Positions 16,402 to 25,613 of a stretch of DNA of 64,000 nt are shown here, piece by piece (position 1 is the first letter of the stretch; each line of letters opens with the position of its first letter). The translations under genes and the position numbers were made by a program. A model generated the notes under the pieces. The model saw only the letters and a program-made list of their open reading frames with translations, was not told the DNA's origin and searched no databases. The stretch is from Candidatus Neptunochlamydia vexilliferae (lineage in GTDB: Bacteria > Chlamydiota > Chlamydiia > Chlamydiales > Simkaniaceae), in NCBI RefSeq assembly GCF_015356785.1, contig NZ_JAAEJV010000001.1:1-64000 (forward strand), in the 5' to 3' direction.

Positions 16402-17199
16402 TTAATTTGGCGTCTGCTTTTGGACCATAAAGGTCTTCTGGGTATTATTATCTTTATACATTCCAGCTACCGATGCTAAATACTGCTGGTTCATTTTCTC
16501 ATCAAACTGAAGGTCACTCACGATCTGACCAGATAGCTGCCCCTGAAGCATCTGCAGCTTACTCATAACGTCTCCGTAAGCCTTAAGCTGCGCTCCTCCA
16601 TCTCCGGTACCACTCATATTGATCGAGCTTTCATAGGCTTGTTTAACCTGAGCTGCAATCGCCTCAGATAAGGGCGTATGTTGGTTACCTGGATGATATT
16701 TTCCTTCCGCAAGATAGGTTCCAAAGCCCACAGGCTGCCCACCTGTTATAGATGCCGGAACCGTAAAGGCATTTAAGTCATCAATTGCTGTATTATAAAA
16801 GGAGCTCTGCCCTTTAAAAGGACCATTCGGTCCAAAGTACTTATTTAAGTCTCTGCAGTAGGTGTTTGCTTCGGTTGTAAATGCATTAGCTTGAGCCTCA
16901 AACCAACCTGTATCATCTGGGTTGTTTTTTAGAATGCTGATCATATTATTAAACGAAGACTGCATCGCAGCTACATCGTTATTAAGAACACTCATCGCCG
17001 ATTCCGCACTGGCAAAAATAAGGGTCTCAGAGTCTGCATAGTTAAGACCTGTCTGTACAACAGTGGTCATAAAGTATTGCAGAGCAAGACCTGGATTTTC
17101 AGCAGCAAGCGCTAAAAAGTGCGCATATTCAGCCTCCAGCTCCTTTTTAAGAGCGCTACGTTCCGCAAATGCCTGCTGTGGAGTAATTGCCATCGTCAT
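16402..17199 (-). CDS. First gene of the translocator operon, unknown secreted-type protein
   Basis: A 265-residue protein without recognised family. It is Ala/Gln/Asn-rich, mostly helical, without signal peptide, a composition common to type III secreted needle or translocator proteins. The N-terminus could start at the listed ATG (MTMAIT) or two codons later. In Chlamydia this operon begins with a TPR chaperone (LcrH/Scc2); no such chaperone gene is present here, so it must be elsewhere. Function is unknown; the location suggests part of the translocation apparatus or a co-regulated substrate. Confidence 0.65.
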   Translation of the reverse strand: MTMAITPQQAFAERSALKKELEAEYAHFLALAAENPGLALQYFMTTVVQTGLNYADSETLIFASAESAMSVLNNDVAAMQSSFNNMISILKNNPDDTGWFEAQANAFTTEANTYCRDLNKYFGPNGPFKGQSSFYNTAIDDLNAFTVPASITGGQPVGFGTYLAEGKYHPGNQHTPLSEAIAAQVKQAYESSINMSGTGDGGAQLKAYGDVMSKLQMLQGQLSGQIVSDLQFDEKMNQQYLASVAGMYKDNNTQKTFMVQKQTPN

Positions 17200-17266
17200 A
17201 AACTACCTACTTTTTATTACTTAATTTTATGGATCAATCTTATTAAACTGGATTGCCCCTAAGATT

Positions 17267-17272
17267 ATTATA
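17267..17272 (-). promoter_or_regulatory. Candidate -10 box of the translocator operon
   Basis: Read on the minus strand this is TATAAT inside GCTATAATAATC, about 68 bp before the first start codon. No good -35 is evident, though chlamydial sigma66 promoters often have weak ones. The surrounding 17200-17324 is AT-rich and has no gene. Confidence 0.4.
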
Positions 17273-17324
17273 GCAGATTCTTATTTATTTTTAAACAGAA
17301 TCTTAGTATTATTTTATAAGTAAT

Positions 17325-18125
17325 TTATTTACAGTCATTTGAGATCCAACTATTTTCGCGAGCGATCGCCTCGATCGAGCCGATCTGGACACCCTGACGC
17401 TCTTGGATCGCCTGAACATAGTTAGAGGCCTGGTGGAGGGCCTCAAAGGTCCCTGTATCGAGCCAGGCGAAGCCTGGATCGAAGAGATGGGCCCTTAAGA
17501 GGCCACGGGCCAGATAGGCCCTATTGACGTCGGTGATCTCCAATTCCCCTCGAGGAGAGGGTTTCAGGGCTTTAGAAATATTAACCACCTCATTATCATA
17601 GAAATAGAGACCGGTCACTGCGTAGGAAGAGGGGGGCTGGGCTGGTTTTTCGATAATATCGACCACCTCCCCTACTTTATTGAGGTCTAAGACCCCATAC
17701 CGCTGAGGATCTTTGACTTGGTAGCCGAAAATGATTCCTCCTTGCTCAAGCTGGCTACAGCTTTTAAGAAGGGTGGGAAGGGTATTGCCGTAGAAGATAT
17801 TGTCCCCCAAGATCAGAGCGACATTCTCCTCTCCTATAAAGGACTCCCCTATTATAAAGGCCTCAGCGATGCCGCGGGGCTCTTCCTGCTCAGCGTAAGA
17901 GAGTTGAATTCCCAAATGGCTTCCATCGCCAAAAAGGGCCTCAAAGCGGGGTAAATCGTGAGGGGTAGAGATGATTAGGACCTCCCGGATCCCTGCCTGC
18001 ATGAGGACAGAGAGGGGGTAGTAGATCATCGGCTTATCGTAGATAGGGAGGAGCTGCTTACTGGTGACAAGGGTTAGGGGGTGAAGGCGGGTGCCGAGCC
18101 CCCCGGCTAAGATGATTCCTTTCAT
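17325..18125 (-). CDS. rmlA: Glucose-1-phosphate thymidylyltransferase RmlA
   Basis: RmlA makes dTDP-glucose from glucose-1-phosphate and dTTP, the first step of dTDP-rhamnose and related sugar synthesis. The 266-residue protein begins [18 protein letters not shown] (signature loop GGxGTRL, residues 8-14), and has [29 protein letters not shown], and [16 protein letters not shown]. It lacks about 25 residues of the C-terminal tail of typical RmlA (about 290), which chiefly serves the regulatory site. Its ATG overlaps the hpt stop by 4 bp. No other rml gene is in the window, so the sugar pathway cannot be confirmed. Confidence 0.93.
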   Translation of the reverse strand: MKGIILAGGLGTRLHPLTLVTSKQLLPIYDKPMIYYPLSVLMQAGIREVLIISTPHDLPRFEALFGDGSHLGIQLSYAEQEEPRGIAEAFIIGESFIGEENVALILGDNIFYGNTLPTLLKSCSQLEQGGIIFGYQVKDPQRYGVLDLNKVGEVVDIIEKPAQPPSSYAVTGLYFYDNEVVNISKALKPSPRGELEITDVNRAYLARGLLRAHLFDPGFAWLDTGTFEALHQASNYVQAIQERQGVQIGSIEAIARENSWISNDCK

Positions 18126-18682
18126 ATCTCTATCGCATAGATGTCGGGTAAACCCCGGTAATATTCCTTATAGTCGAGACCATACCCAATAGCGAAACGA
18201 TCTTCAATCTCAAAAAGGGTGGTATCGGGACGGTAGTCGATTTTTCGGGGAACATCTTTCGATAAAAGGACAAGAGAGCGGAGCGATGCAGGCCCTTTTT
18301 GTTTCAAGGCATCGAAGACTTGGCTTAAGGTGTCGCCTGTATCAAAAATGTCATCAACAATGAGGAGATGTTTTCCTTCGACTTGAAGGGTATCAAGTCC
18401 TGAGATTTCGAGCTTTCCCTTTTTCATCCCCCCTTCTCCATAGCTGCTACACTGGATCATCTCAAAACAGACCGGGAGGTGAAGGTGGCGCATCAGGTCA
18501 GACACAAGGACGATCGCCCCTTTTAGGATCATGATGATGGTAAGCTCTTTATCGGAGTACTCTTCTTCTAGCTTTCGGGCAACTGTTTCGAGCCGTTTCT
18601 CAATCTCTTCAGAGCTAATGAGCAGCTGAAGCTGGAGATTGTTCGTTAGAGGTTTTTTCTTCTGCAGGGCTTTTTGATTCAT
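18122..18682 (-). CDS. hpt: Hypoxanthine phosphoribosyltransferase
   Basis: HPRT salvages hypoxanthine and guanine with PRPP to IMP and GMP. The 186-residue protein has the PRTase core: [19 protein letters not shown] (about 49-67) and the PRPP loop [18 protein letters not shown] (about 109-126), with SSYG before it. Length is normal. The only ATG for this frame lies inside the 3' end of accC, a 68-bp overlap, unusually long; no later start codon keeps the family's N-terminal strand, so the overlap is probably real. It shares a 4-bp overlap with rmlA. For an intracellular bacterium a salvage enzyme fits, but the gene is missing from the pathogenic Chlamydia as far as I recall. Confidence 0.9.
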   Translation of the reverse strand: MNQKALQKKKPLTNNLQLQLLISSEEIEKRLETVARKLEEEYSDKELTIIMILKGAIVLVSDLMRHLHLPVCFEMIQCSSYGEGGMKKGKLEISGLDTLQVEGKHLLIVDDIFDTGDTLSQVFDALKQKGPASLRSLVLLSKDVPRKIDYRPDTTLFEIEDRFAIGYGLDYKEYYRGLPDIYAIEI

Positions 18683-20042
18683 CGTGTATAAATTTGCATC
18701 CTTCTTCGATCATGCCATCGATAAAGGCGAGGTTATACCCCTCTCCACTTAGGAAGGTGGGGTTTTCAAGCATATATTGGTGGAAAGGGATGGTCGAATC
18801 TACACCACCAATGTGGAACTCGCGAAGGGCTCTCTTCGCAATACGGATGGCCTCTTCTCGGTCTTTTCCCTTGACGATCAGCTTTGCAATCATCGAGTCG
18901 TAGTAAGGGGGAATCCGATAGCCAGAATAGCACGCGCTATCGACCCGAACATGGGGGCCACCTGGCGGGATGTAATACTCTATGAGCCCTGGAGAGGGCA
19001 TGAAGCTCTTTGCAGGATTTTCTGCATTGATCCGGAACTCAAACACATGTCCTTCAAAGCGGATATTTTTCTGTTTGTAGGGAAGTTTTTCTCCCATCGC
19101 CATTTTGATCTGTTCTTTGATCAGGTCGATCCCGGTTAGCTCTTCAGAGACGGTATGCTCGACCTGGATCCGGGTATTGACCTCCATGAAGTAGAAGTTC
19201 TTCTTCTCGTCGAGGAGAAACTCAACCGTTCCTACCGTGTGGTACTTGGCCGCTTTAGCAAGGTGGACCGCCGCATCTCCCATCTTCTTCCGCATGTGGG
19301 GAGTTAAAACAGGGCTTGGCGTTTCTTCAATGAGCTTTTGACGCCTTCTTTGAATGGTGCAATCGCGCTCCCCTAGGTGGACATAATTTCCATACTTGTC
19401 CCCTAAGATTTGGACCTCAACGTGGCGGGGGTTCACGATCATCTTTTCAAGGTAAACGTCAGGGTTTCCAAAGGAGACCTCTGCTTCGGCGCGAGCCGCT
19501 GAAAATTGTCTCACAAAATCGTCGGGATCACTCGCAATCCGGATCCCTTTTCCGCCGCCGCCAGCAGTGGCTTTGATAAAGACGGGAAAGCCGATTTTTT
19601 TTGCTTCTTTAAGGGCAACATCGACCGTCTCGACAATGCCATTTGAGCCGGGAATAACGGGGCAACGGACACTCTTTGCAATGCTTTTTGCTTGCGCCTT
19701 ATCGCCGAGCATCGCAATGGTCTTTGCGCTTGGTCCAATAAAGGTGATGCCAGAGCTTTCACAAATGGAGGCAAAGTTGGCATTTTCACTTAAGAAGCCA
19801 TAGCCAGGATGTACCGCATCGGCTCCTGTAATTTCACAGGCAGAAAGGATGTGGGGGATCTTGAGATAGGATTGGCTTGAGGGTGCTTCCCCGATACAAA
19901 CCGCTTCGTCAGCATAAAGGACATGGAGCGCTTCTGCGTCTGCTTTGGAGTAGACGGCAACGGTCTGAAGTCCTAGATCGTGGCAGGCTCGAATGATTCG
20001 AACCGCAATTTCCCCTCGGTTTGCAATTAATACTTTTTTCAT
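18615..20042 (-). CDS. accC: Acetyl-CoA carboxylase biotin carboxylase subunit AccC
   Basis: AccC carboxylates the biotin of AccB with ATP and bicarbonate, the first half-reaction of malonyl-CoA synthesis. The 475-residue protein has the N-terminal KVLIANRGEIAVRIIRAC, the glycine-rich ATP loop ATAGGGGKGIR, and the catalytic EVNTRIQVEHTVSEELTG. The last 20 or so residues ([18 protein letters not shown] region) are extra compared with typical 449-residue AccC and overlap hpt. Its ATG overlaps the accB stop by 4 bp, so accB-accC are coupled. Confidence 0.97.
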   Translation of the reverse strand: MKKVLIANRGEIAVRIIRACHDLGLQTVAVYSKADAEALHVLYADEAVCIGEAPSSQSYLKIPHILSACEITGADAVHPGYGFLSENANFASICESSGITFIGPSAKTIAMLGDKAQAKSIAKSVRCPVIPGSNGIVETVDVALKEAKKIGFPVFIKATAGGGGKGIRIASDPDDFVRQFSAARAEAEVSFGNPDVYLEKMIVNPRHVEVQILGDKYGNYVHLGERDCTIQRRRQKLIEETPSPVLTPHMRKKMGDAAVHLAKAAKYHTVGTVEFLLDEKKNFYFMEVNTRIQVEHTVSEELTGIDLIKEQIKMAMGEKLPYKQKNIRFEGHVFEFRINAENPAKSFMPSPGLIEYYIPPGGPHVRVDSACYSGYRIPPYYDSMIAKLIVKGKDREEAIRIAKRALREFHIGGVDSTIPFHQYMLENPTFLSGEGYNLAFIDGMIEEGCKFIHDESKSPAEEKTSNEQSPASAAH

Positions 20043-20530
20043 TTGATTCGCAAAATTTTGGTTCCAAATTCTACAGGTTGCGCATTATCGACATAAATTT
20101 CAGCAACAACACCGCTCTTCTCTGCTTTTACCTCGTTCATTACCTTCATCGCTTCGATGATACAGACAACGGTTCCCTCGGTCACGGTATCTCCTACCTT
20201 GACAAAGGCGTCATCCTCCGGAGAGGGGGAAGCATAGTAAGTTCCCACCATCGGAGAGGTAATATCTTCTCCTTCAGAGGGAGCAGCAGGTTTGGCCGCT
20301 TCTTTTTGCTCGGTGATTTGCTCTGGAGCAGGAGTTTGAGCAACTGGCATAGGTGCTGGCATGACTTGTGGGTAAGGGGCCGCTTCGAATTCCGCTCTTC
20401 GCTCTAGCTCAATTTTAAAGCCATTTTCTTCCTCAAGGGCGACTTTTGTCATTCCCTTATCTTCCATGGCTTCCATCAGCTCTTTAATCTTATCTATATC
20501 CACTTTATATCCTCTGTACATACTCGCCAA
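20039..20530 (-). CDS. accB: Biotin carboxyl carrier protein AccB
   Basis: Carrier subunit of acetyl-CoA carboxylase. The 163-residue protein has an N-terminal helical domain (residues 8-50), a Pro/Ala linker (about 55-85), and a C-terminal biotinyl domain with IEAMKVMNEVKAEKSG, where the Lys of EAMKVMN is biotinylated. It may start at ATG 20530 or 20521 (MYRGYKVD). The first overlaps the efp end by 26 bp. Operon with accC downstream. Confidence 0.96.
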   Translation of the reverse strand: MASMYRGYKVDIDKIKELMEAMEDKGMTKVALEEENGFKIELERRAEFEAAPYPQVMPAPMPVAQTPAPEQITEQKEAAKPAAPSEGEDITSPMVGTYYASPSPEDDAFVKVGDTVTEGTVVCIIEAMKVMNEVKAEKSGVVAEIYVDNAQPVEFGTKILRIK

Positions 20531-21071
20531 GGTGGGTATCGACCTTGATGATGTCTCCCACCTCGATAAATAATGGCACTTCTATTTTTGCCCCCGTTTC
20601 CAAAATTCCTATTTTGGTCGCGTTAGAAACAGATACCTTTGATTTCATATCTTCTAGTTTGATGACCATCAGCTCCAAGAATTGGGGAAGCTCGATCGAA
20701 AAGATCGTGTCACCATAAAACAATGCTTTAATCTCAATCCCCTCTTTGAGATAATTGACCTTATCTCCCACCACATCGGCAGATACGGTTACATTATCGA
20801 GAGAATCGATATCGAGGAAAAGGTAATCCTTTCCTTCTAGGTAGAGGAACTCGAGGCGCCTTTCGCTTAAGGTGACCTCTTCCACCTCTTGGTCCACTTT
20901 AAAGTTCTTTTCAATCACCTCATCCGACATAAGGTTCTTGAGCTTCGTCTTAATGAAGGGGACCCCCTTAGCAACGGTAACCCGAACACTTGTTTCGACC
21001 CGATAGATCTTCCCATCGATCGAAAGGGTACTTCCCGGAGAAATTTGATTACTTGTCGTCGTCATTGTCAC
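20505..21071 (-). CDS. efp: Elongation factor P
   Basis: EF-P enters the ribosome E site and relieves stalling at polyproline. The 188-residue protein has the three beta-barrel plan: an N-terminal KOW-like domain, then two OB-like domains ending DTHLGEYVQRI. The functional loop is RVTVAKGVPFIKTK; the modified Lys aligns with the Lys of PGKG, but Pro-Gly is replaced by Val-Ala. Chlamydiae carry two EF-P genes; this looks like the more divergent one beside accB. Overlaps the HAD gene by 4 bp. Confidence 0.93.
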   Translation of the reverse strand: MTMTTTSNQISPGSTLSIDGKIYRVETSVRVTVAKGVPFIKTKLKNLMSDEVIEKNFKVDQEVEEVTLSERRLEFLYLEGKDYLFLDIDSLDNVTVSADVVGDKVNYLKEGIEIKALFYGDTIFSIELPQFLELMVIKLEDMKSKVSVSNATKIGILETGAKIEVPLFIEVGDIIKVDTHLGEYVQRI

Positions 21072-21742
21072 CCATTTTTAAAGTTTTCCAAAAGAGATTT
21101 TAACTCCCTCAGATGTAATATAGTATAATCAACATCCTTTTTAAATCCAGTATTACCTAGGCCGCGCCCCCACTTTAATTGGACGGTCTTATACCCAAGC
21201 GCCTTAGCTGGAGCAAGATCAAGAGAGATTCGATCCCCACAAACAACCGCACTCTGTGGAGAAATTCCCATCTCTTCGCTCACTTTCTGGTAAATCTTTT
21301 TTTTCTCACCCTTCTCACAAAAATAAAGTTTAGTAAAAAAATCTGTTGAAATGCCAGCTCTTTTCATCTTTTCCCTCTGAATTTTTTCCTTCCCCTTTGA
21401 GACGAGGACGAGAGGATGGTTCGCGTGGAGCTCTCTTAACACCTCAACCGCATCTTCGACCGGTTGGACCCCCTCGGTAAAGAGAGGTTTTTCATAGACC
21501 GCCTTCAGCGCCACATCGAGACACTGCGACGGAGCCCGGTTGATCTCCAAAAACTCTTCGATCGCCTCTCCTGCACTGAGGTGGTAGGTATTTAAGCGTA
21601 AAAGTTCCTGGTAGGAGCGGTTAAAACTTGCCATGGAAAGGCCGACCCCTTCCATCTCTTTTAAGGCATGCTTTAAAACGGCGGGGAGGATCGAACCGCT
21701 GGTATCGATCAATGTATCGTCTAAATCAAAGATGACTAACAA
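21068..21742 (-). CDS. HAD-family phosphatase
   Basis: A 224-residue haloacid-dehalogenase hydrolase. Motif I is VIFDLDDTLIDTSG (residues 3-16), with the nucleophile Asp and the acid/base Asp; motif II is PLVLVSKGKEKIQ; motif III Lys lies in KRAGIS...; motif IV is VVCGDRISLDLAPAKALG. A helical cap follows motif I. Substrate is unknown; phosphoglycolate or a nucleotide monophosphate is likely. It overlaps yvcK by 17 bp and efp by 4 bp. Confidence 0.85.
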   Translation of the reverse strand: MLVIFDLDDTLIDTSGSILPAVLKHALKEMEGVGLSMASFNRSYQELLRLNTYHLSAGEAIEEFLEINRAPSQCLDVALKAVYEKPLFTEGVQPVEDAVEVLRELHANHPLVLVSKGKEKIQREKMKRAGISTDFFTKLYFCEKGEKKKIYQKVSEEMGISPQSAVVCGDRISLDLAPAKALGYKTVQLKWGRGLGNTGFKKDVDYTILHLRELKSLLENFKNG

Positions 21743-22691
21743 TTTTCATCAACTCTTTTGTCACTTGTTTCGAATTGTGGCGGATCAAGCTCCGTTTAAT
21801 TAAGGTATCGCCCACCCGACTTTCTGCCACCTCTCCTAAAAGGGGGGCAGAGACAATGCGCGGCTCTGTTAAATCGTTTTGAACAAGATCCCCTTCCTCG
21901 GCATATTTTTTGATCAACTCTTCTGTTGGCATCTGGTTGTTGACCAAAATATAATCGAAGATATCATCTCCTAAATACTCGACCACATCGCGGATGTAAT
22001 CGCTCACCTTGTAGCCCATCGTCTGCCCTTTCCGGTTCATCAAGTTGGAGACGTAGACCTTCTTGGCGTGGCTTTCCTTCAGGGCGCGCGCCACCCCTTC
22101 CACCAAAAGAAGAGGGATGATCGAGGTGTGCAACCCTCCCGGTCCCAAAACGATCAGGTCGGCATTTTGAATTTCAGAAATCGCATGGGGGTTTGCCTTT
22201 GGGAAAGGCTCGAGGTAAATCTTGCTATATCCCTTTTCAATCTCGTGGGAAAGGTAGATCTCCTTTTCTCCCTCCAGAATCTTCCGGTTGTTGAGGATCA
22301 TCTTTAGACGGACCTGGTGTGTCGTCACCGGAATGACCTTCCCCTTGATGTAGAGGATCCGTCCCATCTCTTCGACAGCCCGCTCAAAACTCCCCGTCAC
22401 CTTTTCCAAAGCCGACAAAAGTAAATTGCCCAAGCTATGGCCGCCGAGCCCCCCATTTTCAAAGCGGTAGTTCATCACACTTCGCATCAGCCGCGACGAG
22501 TCAGACAGGGCGACCAAACACTGCCGCACATCGCCTGGGGGAAGGACCCCCAGCTCATCGCGCAAAATGCCGGTGCTTCCCCCGTCATCTGCCATTGAGA
22601 CGATGGCGCTGATGTCAACATCGTGACTCTTCAGCCCCCGCAAAACGGTAAAGTTCCCCGTTCCGCCCCCCATGACAACCACTTTCTTCAT
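21726..22691 (-). CDS. yvcK: YvcK/CofD-like protein
   Basis: YvcK-type proteins bind UDP-sugars and influence central carbon metabolism and cell-wall synthesis; they share the fold of CofD phospholactate transferase. The 321-residue protein begins VVVMGGGTGNFTVLRGLK (4-21), then SMADDGGSTGILRDELGVLPPGDVRQC and GGHSLGNLLLSALE. LGPGGLHTSIIPLLLVEGV is a second signature. It begins within the rpe stop (4-bp overlap). Enzymatic activity has not been shown for most family members. Confidence 0.93.
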   Translation of the reverse strand: MKKVVVMGGGTGNFTVLRGLKSHDVDISAIVSMADDGGSTGILRDELGVLPPGDVRQCLVALSDSSRLMRSVMNYRFENGGLGGHSLGNLLLSALEKVTGSFERAVEEMGRILYIKGKVIPVTTHQVRLKMILNNRKILEGEKEIYLSHEIEKGYSKIYLEPFPKANPHAISEIQNADLIVLGPGGLHTSIIPLLLVEGVARALKESHAKKVYVSNLMNRKGQTMGYKVSDYIRDVVEYLGDDIFDYILVNNQMPTEELIKKYAEEGDLVQNDLTEPRIVSAPLLGEVAESRVGDTLIKRSLIRHNSKQVTKELMKIVSHL

Positions 22692-23380
22692 CCGCGGAGC
22701 CCCGTGATTTTTTCTTGCATGTTATCGCCCTTAAACAGGTAGGTTCCCGCCACCAAATGGTTCGCCCCCGCCTCAATACAAAGAGGAGCCGTCTTATCAT
22801 CGACACCCCCATCCACCTGAATGTCAAACGGAGGAAGTTTCGGGTCGACCTTGCCCCCCTGCCGGACCCCCAGCTTGTCGCACAACCCGCGGGTAAACTT
22901 GATCTTTTCAAGGACATCCGCAATAAACTCCTGCCCCCCAAAGCCGGGATGGACCGTCATCAGGAGGAGCTTGTCACATTTGTCCAAATATTTTGGGATG
23001 AGCGACTCACTTGTGTCCGGGCAAAAGGCGAGCCCCGCATGGACCCCACATTTCCGGATATACTCGAGCGTTTCTTCCACATCTTCGGTCGCCTCGATGT
23101 GGAAAGTGATGCAGTCGGCCCCATTTTCAATCAGCCGCTCGATATACTCGAAGGGCTGATAGACCATGATGTGAACATCTAAATAGAGCTCCGTGGCCCG
23201 ATTCATCGCCGCCAGTCCCTTCGGGCTCAGGCTCAGGTTGGGAACAAAGTGGCCATCCATGATGTCGAAGTGGATCGCGTCGGCGCCCGCATCCTCGGCC
23301 CGTTTCGCCTCATCCGCGAGGTGGCCAAAGTCTGCGGCAAAGATGGAGGGCTCGATATAAATTTTTTCTTTTTGTGACAT
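22688..23380 (-). CDS. rpe: Ribulose-phosphate 3-epimerase
   Basis: Interconverts ribulose-5-phosphate and xylulose-5-phosphate in the pentose phosphate pathway. The 230-residue TIM barrel shows EPSIFAADFGHL (start), HFDIMDGHFVPN (metal ligands), LDVHIMVYQP, TFHIEA, MTVHPGFGGQEF and IQVDGGVDDKTA, all family signatures. First intact gene of the overlapping minus-strand cluster; a gene with two frameshifts precedes it by 33 bp. Confidence 0.97.
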   Translation of the reverse strand: MSQKEKIYIEPSIFAADFGHLADEAKRAEDAGADAIHFDIMDGHFVPNLSLSPKGLAAMNRATELYLDVHIMVYQPFEYIERLIENGADCITFHIEATEDVEETLEYIRKCGVHAGLAFCPDTSESLIPKYLDKCDKLLLMTVHPGFGGQEFIADVLEKIKFTRGLCDKLGVRQGGKVDPKLPPFDIQVDGGVDDKTAPLCIEAGANHLVAGTYLFKGDNMQEKITGLRG

Positions 23381-23413
23381 AGCTCCCCATTATGAGCGAA
23401 AGAGGAAATATTT

Positions 23414-24844
23414 TCAAATAGCAGCAATAATTCCAAAGTAGTCCTTCTCATCATCCTCGAGATCGAGGGTGATGAGAGGCGATGCAATGGGCTGCAGTTT
23501 TTCGATGTAGTCTCGCTCCCCTACGAGGAAGAGGTAGCCTCCCTCCTCTTTGCTGAGGAAGGGTTTAGGCGAGAGAACCTTTTCCACGAGGAGGAGGAAA
23601 AAGGGAGTGGAAGAAGTTCTCAAGGAGGAGACCCTCTTTTTTTCCGACGTCGCCGAGCACTTTTTCTAGCCCCTTGAAAACCACATCTTGTCTAGAGATC
23701 ATTCCCCCATTAAAGTCGCGGACCTCCCCAAAGGTGGCCTGCAGTTTTTTGAGGATGGCCTGCCGCGCCTTGTAGAGGTCGATGGAGCGGTCCTCACGGA
23801 GGAAGGGGGCATTGGGAAGCTCCACTTTAAAGACGGCGGCTTCTTTGGGGTATTTCTTTCTGAGGGTGCCAAGCTGTTTGATCCGGTCGATCTTGGGACG
23901 TAAGGGGGAAGCCAGGAGCACATCTTCTAGGAGGGGGGCGCATGTGGAAGATCGCGGGCAAAGCGGAGCTCCCGCCCGAGGGTAATGATATGACGGAGGA
24001 TCTCCTCTTCGTTGCGAGGCATGAAGAGGGTGTGCTGCAGGTGTTCGATCTTTCCCTTCAGGGTACATGGGAGCCACCTTTTTAGGTCGGCAATCTCTTG
24101 GAGCTCAAACCCTCCCTCTTTTTCTATCTCGATGGTAAGGAGGTGGAGGGGCTCTTCTTTTTCTTGGTAGTCACTTCCTGAAATGAGTGTCACCTCGGGA
24201 AGGATGTTTTGGATCGCTTTGAGGAGATGATTTTTTTTGAAGACTTCGTTTTCTTTCAGAAAGTTCATCGCAACGGTCACCTCAAGCGCCTCTTTTTGCT
24301 CAAGAGGATAATTTAAGGTGCGCCGCCTTACCTTCACCTCTGCATGGCGACGGCCCGGTTGCTGCTCAGCGGTGCGGAGAACTTTTTTCCGTAAGGTGTA
24401 AAGGGCGCGGAGGGTTTCGGCCACTTCAAAGACGGTCCGACACCGGAAATATTGATCAGAAAAGGCGAGGAAGAACTGTTGCATCTCGGAAAAAAGGTGG
24501 GGAAAGCGGCGGATGATCCTCAAGATCTGATCTTGAATCAGCCCCCGTTTTTCATCCATGGAAAGGGCTTTCATCTCTAGGATCCGGGCAGCATGGTAAG
24601 GAGAGAGGACGCCGAGTTCGATTTCATAAAGGGTCCGCTCGAGCTGCGCTTTAAACTCGGGCCCTGCTTCGGTAAAGTGGGCGTTGAGCAAAAGCCCCTC
24701 CCCCTCTAAGAGCTCCAGGGAAAAGCGGTCAGCCGACCCACTTTTGGTCACCATCTCTAAGAGAAATTTTCCGATGAAGGGGCGGTTAGACGCTAAGAAG
24801 TGAAGGGTAAAACCGTCGCCTTCTTCAATGCACTTTGTTTCCAA
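23414..24844 (-). pseudogene. Conserved-looking gene split by two frameshifts
   Basis: Three consecutive frames join into one protein of about 475 residues. Frame 1 runs from ATG 24842-24844 to RDLPHAP; frame 2 continues from LLEDVLLASP to NFFHSLF; frame 3 continues FLLLVEKVLS to GIIAAI. The first break is at a run of six G (23933-23938, plus strand), the second at a run of five A followed by GGG (23598-23602). Both are slippery homopolymers, so sequencing error, phase variation or recent decay are all possible. The product is helical and Leu/Glu/Arg-rich; no family is recognised. It overlaps the aspartokinase end by 20 bp, so it belongs to the same cluster. Confidence 0.65.
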
Positions 24845-25565
24845 TCGATGTTCCAGGATAGTGCCTCCACTGATCCTTCCTAAAACTCATGACGTGTAAA
24901 GGTAAACCCTTTTTTGATGCAAGTAAAATAGACGCGGGGTGGATGACAAACTCAGAAAATTGAAGTGCTTCTTCATAAGAAATCGCTTCGAGGAGGGTCG
25001 CTCCCCCATTTTTTTTTGGATCGTCAGAGTAAACCCCTAAAACATCTTTAAAAAACTCCACCTTTTCAGCGGCAAGGGCCGCACCTAACGCAACAGCTGA
25101 GGTATCGCTCCCTCCCCGCCCCAGTGTCGTGATCTCCTTGTCTTCGCTCACCCCCTGAAAGCCGGCAACGATAACGACCTTCCCCTCATCCAGATGTTTT
25201 TCAATCCGCGTGGGGCGAACCGCCACAATCTCTGCCGCATTATGGTCCCCTGAGGTGATAATCCCCGACTGGCTCCCCGTCAAACTCACAGCGCTAATGC
25301 CTCTTTCCTCAAGGGCCATCGCGAGGAGGGACATGCTGATCCGCTCGCCAACCGAGATGAGCATATCCATCTCCCGCCGCGCAGGCTCTTTTGCCACCTG
25401 CCGGGCAAGCCCCTCTAGCTCATCGGTCATTCCCTGCATCGCGCTGACCACGACAACGACCCGCTCATACTCGCCCCGCCGCGCATCAATCACGGCGCAC
25501 ACCTCCCCGAAATGGGCCGGTGTTTCAAGGGCCGCTCCCCCAAACTTCATCACAATCGTTTTCAT
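24825..25565 (-). CDS. lysC: Aspartate kinase catalytic domain, no ACT domains
   Basis: Phosphorylates aspartate, first step toward diaminopimelate, lysine, threonine and methionine. The 246-residue protein is the amino-acid kinase domain only: VMKFGGAALETP (residues 5-16), VVVVVSAMQGMTDELE, SVGERISMSLLA, and TTLGRGGSDTSAVALG. Typical aspartokinases have about 400-450 residues with two ACT regulatory domains, absent here, so it should be insensitive to lysine or threonine feedback. Chlamydia need DAP for peptidoglycan, which fits. Upstream is a repeat nest, so its promoter lies in 25566-25613. Confidence 0.9.
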   Translation of the reverse strand: MKTIVMKFGGAALETPAHFGEVCAVIDARRGEYERVVVVVSAMQGMTDELEGLARQVAKEPARREMDMLISVGERISMSLLAMALEERGISAVSLTGSQSGIITSGDHNAAEIVAVRPTRIEKHLDEGKVVIVAGFQGVSEDKEITTLGRGGSDTSAVALGAALAAEKVEFFKDVLGVYSDDPKKNGGATLLEAISYEEALQFSEFVIHPASILLASKKGLPLHVMSFRKDQWRHYPGTSIGNKVH

Positions 25566-25613
25566 GGCCCCATCCTACAACGTCCCACTTCACCTGTAAA
25601 CGACAAAAATTTT

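Noticed and set aside
22715-23182. 155-residue plus-strand open frame
   Set aside because: Antisense shadow of rpe.
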